A stretch of 64,000 nt of DNA from contig CACYXE010000001.1 of the NCBI GenBank assembly GCA_902778275.1, forward strand, positions 223,062 to 287,061, in the 5' to 3' direction. The stretch comes from Oscillospiraceae bacterium. GTDB lineage: Bacteria; Bacillota; Clostridia; Oscillospirales; Oscillospiraceae. Of this stretch, positions 61,423 to 64,000 are shown piece after piece; position 1 is the stretch's first letter; the number at the start of each line of letters is the position of its first letter. Below the pieces are notes generated by a model. That model was given only the letters and a program-made list of their open reading frames with translations. It made no database searches and was not told the DNA's origin. A program made the position numbers and the translations under genes.

Positions 61423-62103
61423 ATGGGCGTTCATGATGGACACAGAGATAGGTTGCGTGATCGTTTTCGGGAGCATGGGCTTGACACTTTCAACGATCTG
61501 AATGCTTTGGAGCTGGTGTTGTTCTATGCGATCCCACGGCGAGATACCAATGAGATCGCTCATGCTCTGTTGGAGCATTTTGGTTCTCTTCACGCGGTGT
61601 TTGAAGCATCGGAGCGGGAATTGTGCGCAGTTCCCGGTGTCGGAATCCATGCGGCAACACTGCTGCGGCTTTTTCCGCAGGTTATGCGCAAAAGTGCCTG
61701 CTCCAAGGCGGACACAATAAAGACGATCCACGGATCCGCCGAGGCGGGAGAATACCTGATCCCACGCTTCTTATATGAACAGGACGAGGTGATTCTTCTG
61801 CTGTGTCTGGATTCCCAGAAGAGAGTTATCACTTGTGCGGAAGTAGGCCGCGGCGTAGTCAACGCATCGGAGACAAGCATCAGAAGGATTGTCGAGACAG
61901 CCTTGAAAAACAGGTCCTCCTCTGTTATCCTTTCGCATAATCATCCCAACGGTCTGGCATGCCCCTCTGTAGAGGATGACCGGATGACAAAGCAGGTTTT
62001 TCGCTCTCTAACTCTTGTCGGGATCCCCTTGGAAGATCATATTATCGTAGCAGGGGAGGACTATGCCTCGTTCCGGGATATGGGAATGCTCACTCCTTAT
62101 TAA
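61423..62103 (+). CDS. radC: RadC family protein (JAMM/DUF2466)
   Basis: A 226-residue protein with an N-terminal helix-hairpin-helix (LCAVPGVGIHAATLLRLF) and a C-terminal JAMM metal site, SHNHPNGLACPSVEDD (HxHx10D), with an upstream glutamate. RadC proteins were long tied to repair and recombination but the true role is unresolved. The ATG at 61423 has AATTGATGGAG upstream. The last gene of the uvrB-polA-rimI-tsaD block by position. Confidence 0.92.
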   Translation: MGVHDGHRDRLRDRFREHGLDTFNDLNALELVLFYAIPRRDTNEIAHALLEHFGSLHAVFEASERELCAVPGVGIHAATLLRLFPQVMRKSACSKADTIKTIHGSAEAGEYLIPRFLYEQDEVILLLCLDSQKRVITCAEVGRGVVNASETSIRRIVETALKNRSSSVILSHNHPNGLACPSVEDDRMTKQVFRSLTLVGIPLEDHIIVAGEDYASFRDMGMLTPY

Positions 62104-62486
62104 TCATAGTTTTATGTAAACTGTTTTTTGTTATTATTTCGTAACCTCACTTCATTTCCGCTTCTGACATTTTTGGACAAAAAAACCGGAAACCTTTGAT
62201 AATTCATCAAAAATCGAGTGTGGGAAAAGCTGTTGAAAATGTTGATAACTATTTGCAGAATAAATATTCTGTGAAATTATGTTACTGATTTGACCAAAAA
62301 TGCGGCCATGTTTTTTTCCTTGTTTTTCTCGATTTTTTCGGATATTGTAAACAAAAAAGAGGCTTTTAGCCCGAAATGATCTGAAACCAATTGTAAGATC
62401 CTGTAATCTATACAAATAGTAATTTGACTTTTGCATTCGATGTGTATATATCGGCCGGAAGGAACAAAAATAATTGCATGCATTTA
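62104..62486. other. AT-rich spacer with DnaA-box-like repeats
   Basis: No gene is supported. Four sites in one orientation resemble the DnaA box TGTGGATAA: CTTTGATAA at 62194-62202, TGTGGGAAA at 62219-62227, TGTTGAAAA at 62231-62239 and TGTTGATAA at 62240-62248 (one mismatch to consensus). An inverted repeat CAGAATA/TATTCTG follows at 62256-62271. The flanks are very AT-rich. dnaA itself is not nearby in the window. Confidence 0.4.
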
Positions 62487-62515
62487 TTGACTAATTTGAT
62501 TACTTATGATAAACT
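62487..62515 (+). promoter_or_regulatory. Promoter for tRNA-Thr
   Basis: TTGACT at 62487-62492, 17-base spacer, TAAACT at 62510-62515, 26 bases before the tRNA 5' end. Confidence 0.7.
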
Positions 62516-62541
62516 ACAACACGCTTTCAGTGAATCTATAT

Positions 62542-62617
62542 GCTGGTATAGCTCAGTCGGTAGAGCAGCTGATTCGTAATCAGCAGGTCGTGTGTTCGAG
62601 TCACATTACCAGCTCCA
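62542..62617 (+). tRNA. tRNA-Thr (anticodon CGT)
   Basis: A full cloverleaf: acceptor GCTGGTA/TACCAGC, D-arm GCTC/GAGC, anticodon stem GCTGA/TCAGC with loop TTCGTAA (anticodon CGT, reading ACG), TTCGAGT T-loop, discriminator T and encoded CCA at 62615-62617. It has its own promoter and a strong terminator. Confidence 0.96.
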
Positions 62618-62620
62618 CAG

Positions 62621-62662
62621 AAAAAGTCCGAAGATCCCATTGGCGGGATCTTCGGACTTTTT
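62621..62662 (+). terminator. Terminator after tRNA-Thr
   Basis: An 18-bp perfect stem (62621-62638 with 62645-62662) with loop ATTGGC, ending in TTTTT. Confidence 0.92.
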
Positions 62663-62941
62663 ATCTTTAAATGCTTCAGTATTGCTGGATTTTCGCGGCT
62701 ATTTCCCTTCAACCCTTGACATCAAAACAACCGTCTCGACATGCTTTGGAACTCTCATATCCGTGTCCGATATGCCCCGACTGTTCAAGGAAATAAGTCA
62801 ACCGACTGTGCGTGTTCAAGGAAACATATCTTCGAACCGTGCTCCCCGCCGCCGATGATGGCAGTGTGGGAGCCGGATTTATCACTTTTTACTTGATGTA
62901 CTGGGTCAATCCGGCCAGAAGGTTGTCCATTTTTTCCGGGC
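62663..62941. pseudogene. Decayed sequence, possible integrase tail beside tRNA-Thr
   Basis: No intact gene. One plus-strand frame contains LDIKTTVSTCFGTLISVSD, reminiscent of the tyrosine-recombinase C-terminal box (LDIKTVS-LGH-SIS), with a shift needed to recover the LGH part. Being just after a tRNA gene, a usual integration site, supports a relic, but the match is weak. On the minus strand 62890-62945 has a short protein-like end (MLSPEKMDNLLAGLTQYIK) in a frame different from the upstream hydrolase. Confidence 0.25.
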
Positions 62942-63616
62942 TCAGCATATCTCAAAAACAATGCTTGATGAAGTCTTTGAATATGGATGCCACTGCACTG
63001 CCCACAGGAAACAATGTCCGGGCATATAAACCGCTTCTATAGTGCCATCCGGCGCTTCAGCCATCACTTTCAATCTTTCTGCAAGCGTTTTTACAGCCTG
63101 ATGGTGGTAACTGTTCACAAAAAGCCTTCCCGTTTTCAGGCATTGGTACAGCGGAGAATCTTTTACAATCGCCACTTCGTGAACAGGAATGTCATATGGC
63201 GGACTCTGGTGGTGTTCTATATCCGAAGAGTGCTGAAGTGGCAGATCCTGATACAGCGTCCCGCCCAAAGCAGCATTGATAAACTGAATCCCTCTGCAAA
63301 TACCGAGCACTGGCTTGTTTGCGCTGATCGCTTCATTCAAATAGACCATTTCCATGCGGTCGCGTACTTCACAACAGGATACCAGTCCATCCAACGGTTC
63401 CTCATTGTACAGCTTTGGAGAAACATCATGGCCTCCGGTAAATAGGAATCCGTCACACAGTCCTGCCAGCCTTTTAATCTCCGTTTCGTCAGTTGAGAAC
63501 GGTAATATGATGGGAATACCCCCTGCATGATGTATTCCGTCAATATACCCCGGAAGCATCCATATGCTTTCTTTCTCGTCATCCCACAGGGGCATAACTC
63601 CTACAATCGGTTTCAT
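62942..63616 (-). CDS. Class I glutamine amidotransferase-like hydrolase (peptidase C26, PuuD-like)
   Basis: A 224-residue protein of the gamma-glutamyl-GABA hydrolase family. The nucleophile is in LGICRGIQFINAALGG and the His in AVQWHPYS; GFLFTGGHDVSP is another family mark. The usual third member, Glu after WHP, is Tyr here, and the last 20 residues do not resemble the normal tail (F--F---), so the C-terminus looks damaged or shortened. The start overlaps the NAD synthetase stop (ATGA). Such enzymes cleave gamma-glutamyl compounds. Activity is doubtful. Confidence 0.75.
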   Translation of the reverse strand: MKPIVGVMPLWDDEKESIWMLPGYIDGIHHAGGIPIILPFSTDETEIKRLAGLCDGFLFTGGHDVSPKLYNEEPLDGLVSCCEVRDRMEMVYLNEAISANKPVLGICRGIQFINAALGGTLYQDLPLQHSSDIEHHQSPPYDIPVHEVAIVKDSPLYQCLKTGRLFVNSYHHQAVKTLAERLKVMAEAPDGTIEAVYMPGHCFLWAVQWHPYSKTSSSIVFEIC

Positions 63617-64000
63617 TTCATCACATCCTTCAGATCATCCAGCCATAAGTTTACTGATGCATCGCTCGGCATACGCCAATCTCCTCTCGGTGACAACGAA
63701 ACACTTCCGACTTTGGGGCCGTCCGGCAGACAGCTCCTTTTAAACTGCTGTGAAAAAAATCTGGTGTAAAAACGTTCTGCCGCTTCGATAACGTTCTTCC
63801 TTTCCAGTTCCGGATACGCACTCATTGCATATGCGGCAGAACGGGAAGGTTCGAAACCATATCGAAGCGTATAATACAGGAAGAAATCATTCAAATCGTA
63901 TTTTCCGATTTTTTCCTCTGTCATCTGGCTGATCTTTCCCGCATTATTTGGCGTAAGTTCCGGCGTGATCGGTGTATCACATACAGCAAAGATCACTTTC
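63613..64000 (-). CDS. nadE: Glutamine-dependent NAD synthetase, C-terminal part (partial)
   Basis: The gene continues past the window; about 128 codons are visible on the minus strand. The end region is diagnostic: TPITPELTPNN, KYDLNDFFLYYTLRYGF, FFSQQFKRSCLPDGPKVGSVSLSPRGDWRMPSDA, typical of the long glutamine-hydrolysing NadE. It makes NAD from deamido-NAD, ammonia and ATP. The C26-family hydrolase gene starts in its stop codon, suggesting a shared transcript. Confidence 0.92.
   Translation of the reverse strand, partial: KVIFAVCDTPITPELTPNNAGKISQMTEEKIGKYDLNDFFLYYTLRYGFEPSRSAAYAMSAYPELERKNVIEAAERFYTRFFSQQFKRSCLPDGPKVGSVSLSPRGDWRMPSDASVNLWLDDLKDVMK

Noticed and set aside
1-64000. CRISPR array, rRNA genes, known antiphage or toxin-antitoxin cassettes
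   Set aside because: No regularly spaced repeats, no rRNA-like stretches and no recognisable defence or toxin-antitoxin pairs were found.

Overview
The window looks like chromosomal DNA of a spore-forming, anaerobic Gram-positive bacterium of the Clostridia, most like the gut family Oscillospiraceae. The evidence is an alpha/beta-type small acid-soluble spore protein, lipoproteins with Gram-positive style lipoboxes, an S-layer-homology-like protein, many Firmicutes housekeeping genes (Obg, TmcAL, RqcH, mini-RNase III, TepA, SpoIIIE/FtsK), fairly high GC, and many convergent genes separated by strong bidirectional terminators. The family assignment is inference; no rRNA is present.

Layout. 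1-11.3 kb: a peptide or small-amide uptake and hydrolysis island on the plus strand: the end of an M32 carboxypeptidase, a metal-dependent amidohydrolase, a decayed second amidohydrolase on the minus strand, a Dpp/Opp-type ABC importer (lipoprotein, two permeases, one fused double ATPase), a DUF917 protein, an M20 dipeptidase and an M29/NicX-like metalloprotein. 11.4-15.8 kb (minus): mobA, a molybdopterin oxidoreductase and an iron-sulfur electron-transfer subunit whose C-terminus resembles an [FeFe]-hydrogenase domain without its cluster cysteines. 15.9-17.5 kb (minus): a large serine recombinase with a coupled 40-residue ORF. 17.6-23.8 kb: PHP phosphoesterase, two secreted lipoproteins, carbonic anhydrase, a shortened polysaccharide deacetylase and a CYTH protein. 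23.8-26.2 kb: rplU-rpmA-obg, then the convergent spore protein. 26.3-29.5 kb: VanZ-like protein, an intact P-type ATPase that has lost its phosphorylated aspartate, and a HAD phosphatase. 29.5-33.7 kb: alpha/beta hydrolase, dUTPase, acetate kinase, tmcAL. 33.7-38.7 kb: a complete branched-chain amino-acid type (Liv) ABC importer. 38.7-42.5 kb: prfA, a Sua5-CoaE fusion, an M18 aminopeptidase. 42.5-49 kb: tepA, uppP, ftsK/spoIIIE, mrnC, rqcH. 49-55.3 kb: PAP2 phosphatase, an unknown protein, an SLH-like secreted protein, and a MoxR-DUF58-transglutaminase operon. 55.4-62.1 kb: uvrB, polA, rimI, tsaD, radC. 62.1-64 kb: an AT-rich spacer with DnaA-box-like repeats, tRNA-Thr(CGT), decayed sequence, a class I amidotransferase-like hydrolase with an abnormal end, and the C-terminus of NAD synthetase.

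How the genes work together. The first island appears to import oligopeptides or related amides and break them down in the cytoplasm. The molybdenum operon supplies its own cofactor guanylation enzyme. TsaC (fused) and TsaD make the t6A tRNA modification, joined by TmcAL and tRNA-Thr. UvrB, PolA and RadC form a repair neighbourhood. No complete novel defence system or CRISPR array is visible. The most unusual objects are the P-type ATPase without its catalytic residue, the hydrogenase-derived partner of the molybdoenzyme, the Sua5-CoaE fusion, and the importer ATPase with one degenerate half.
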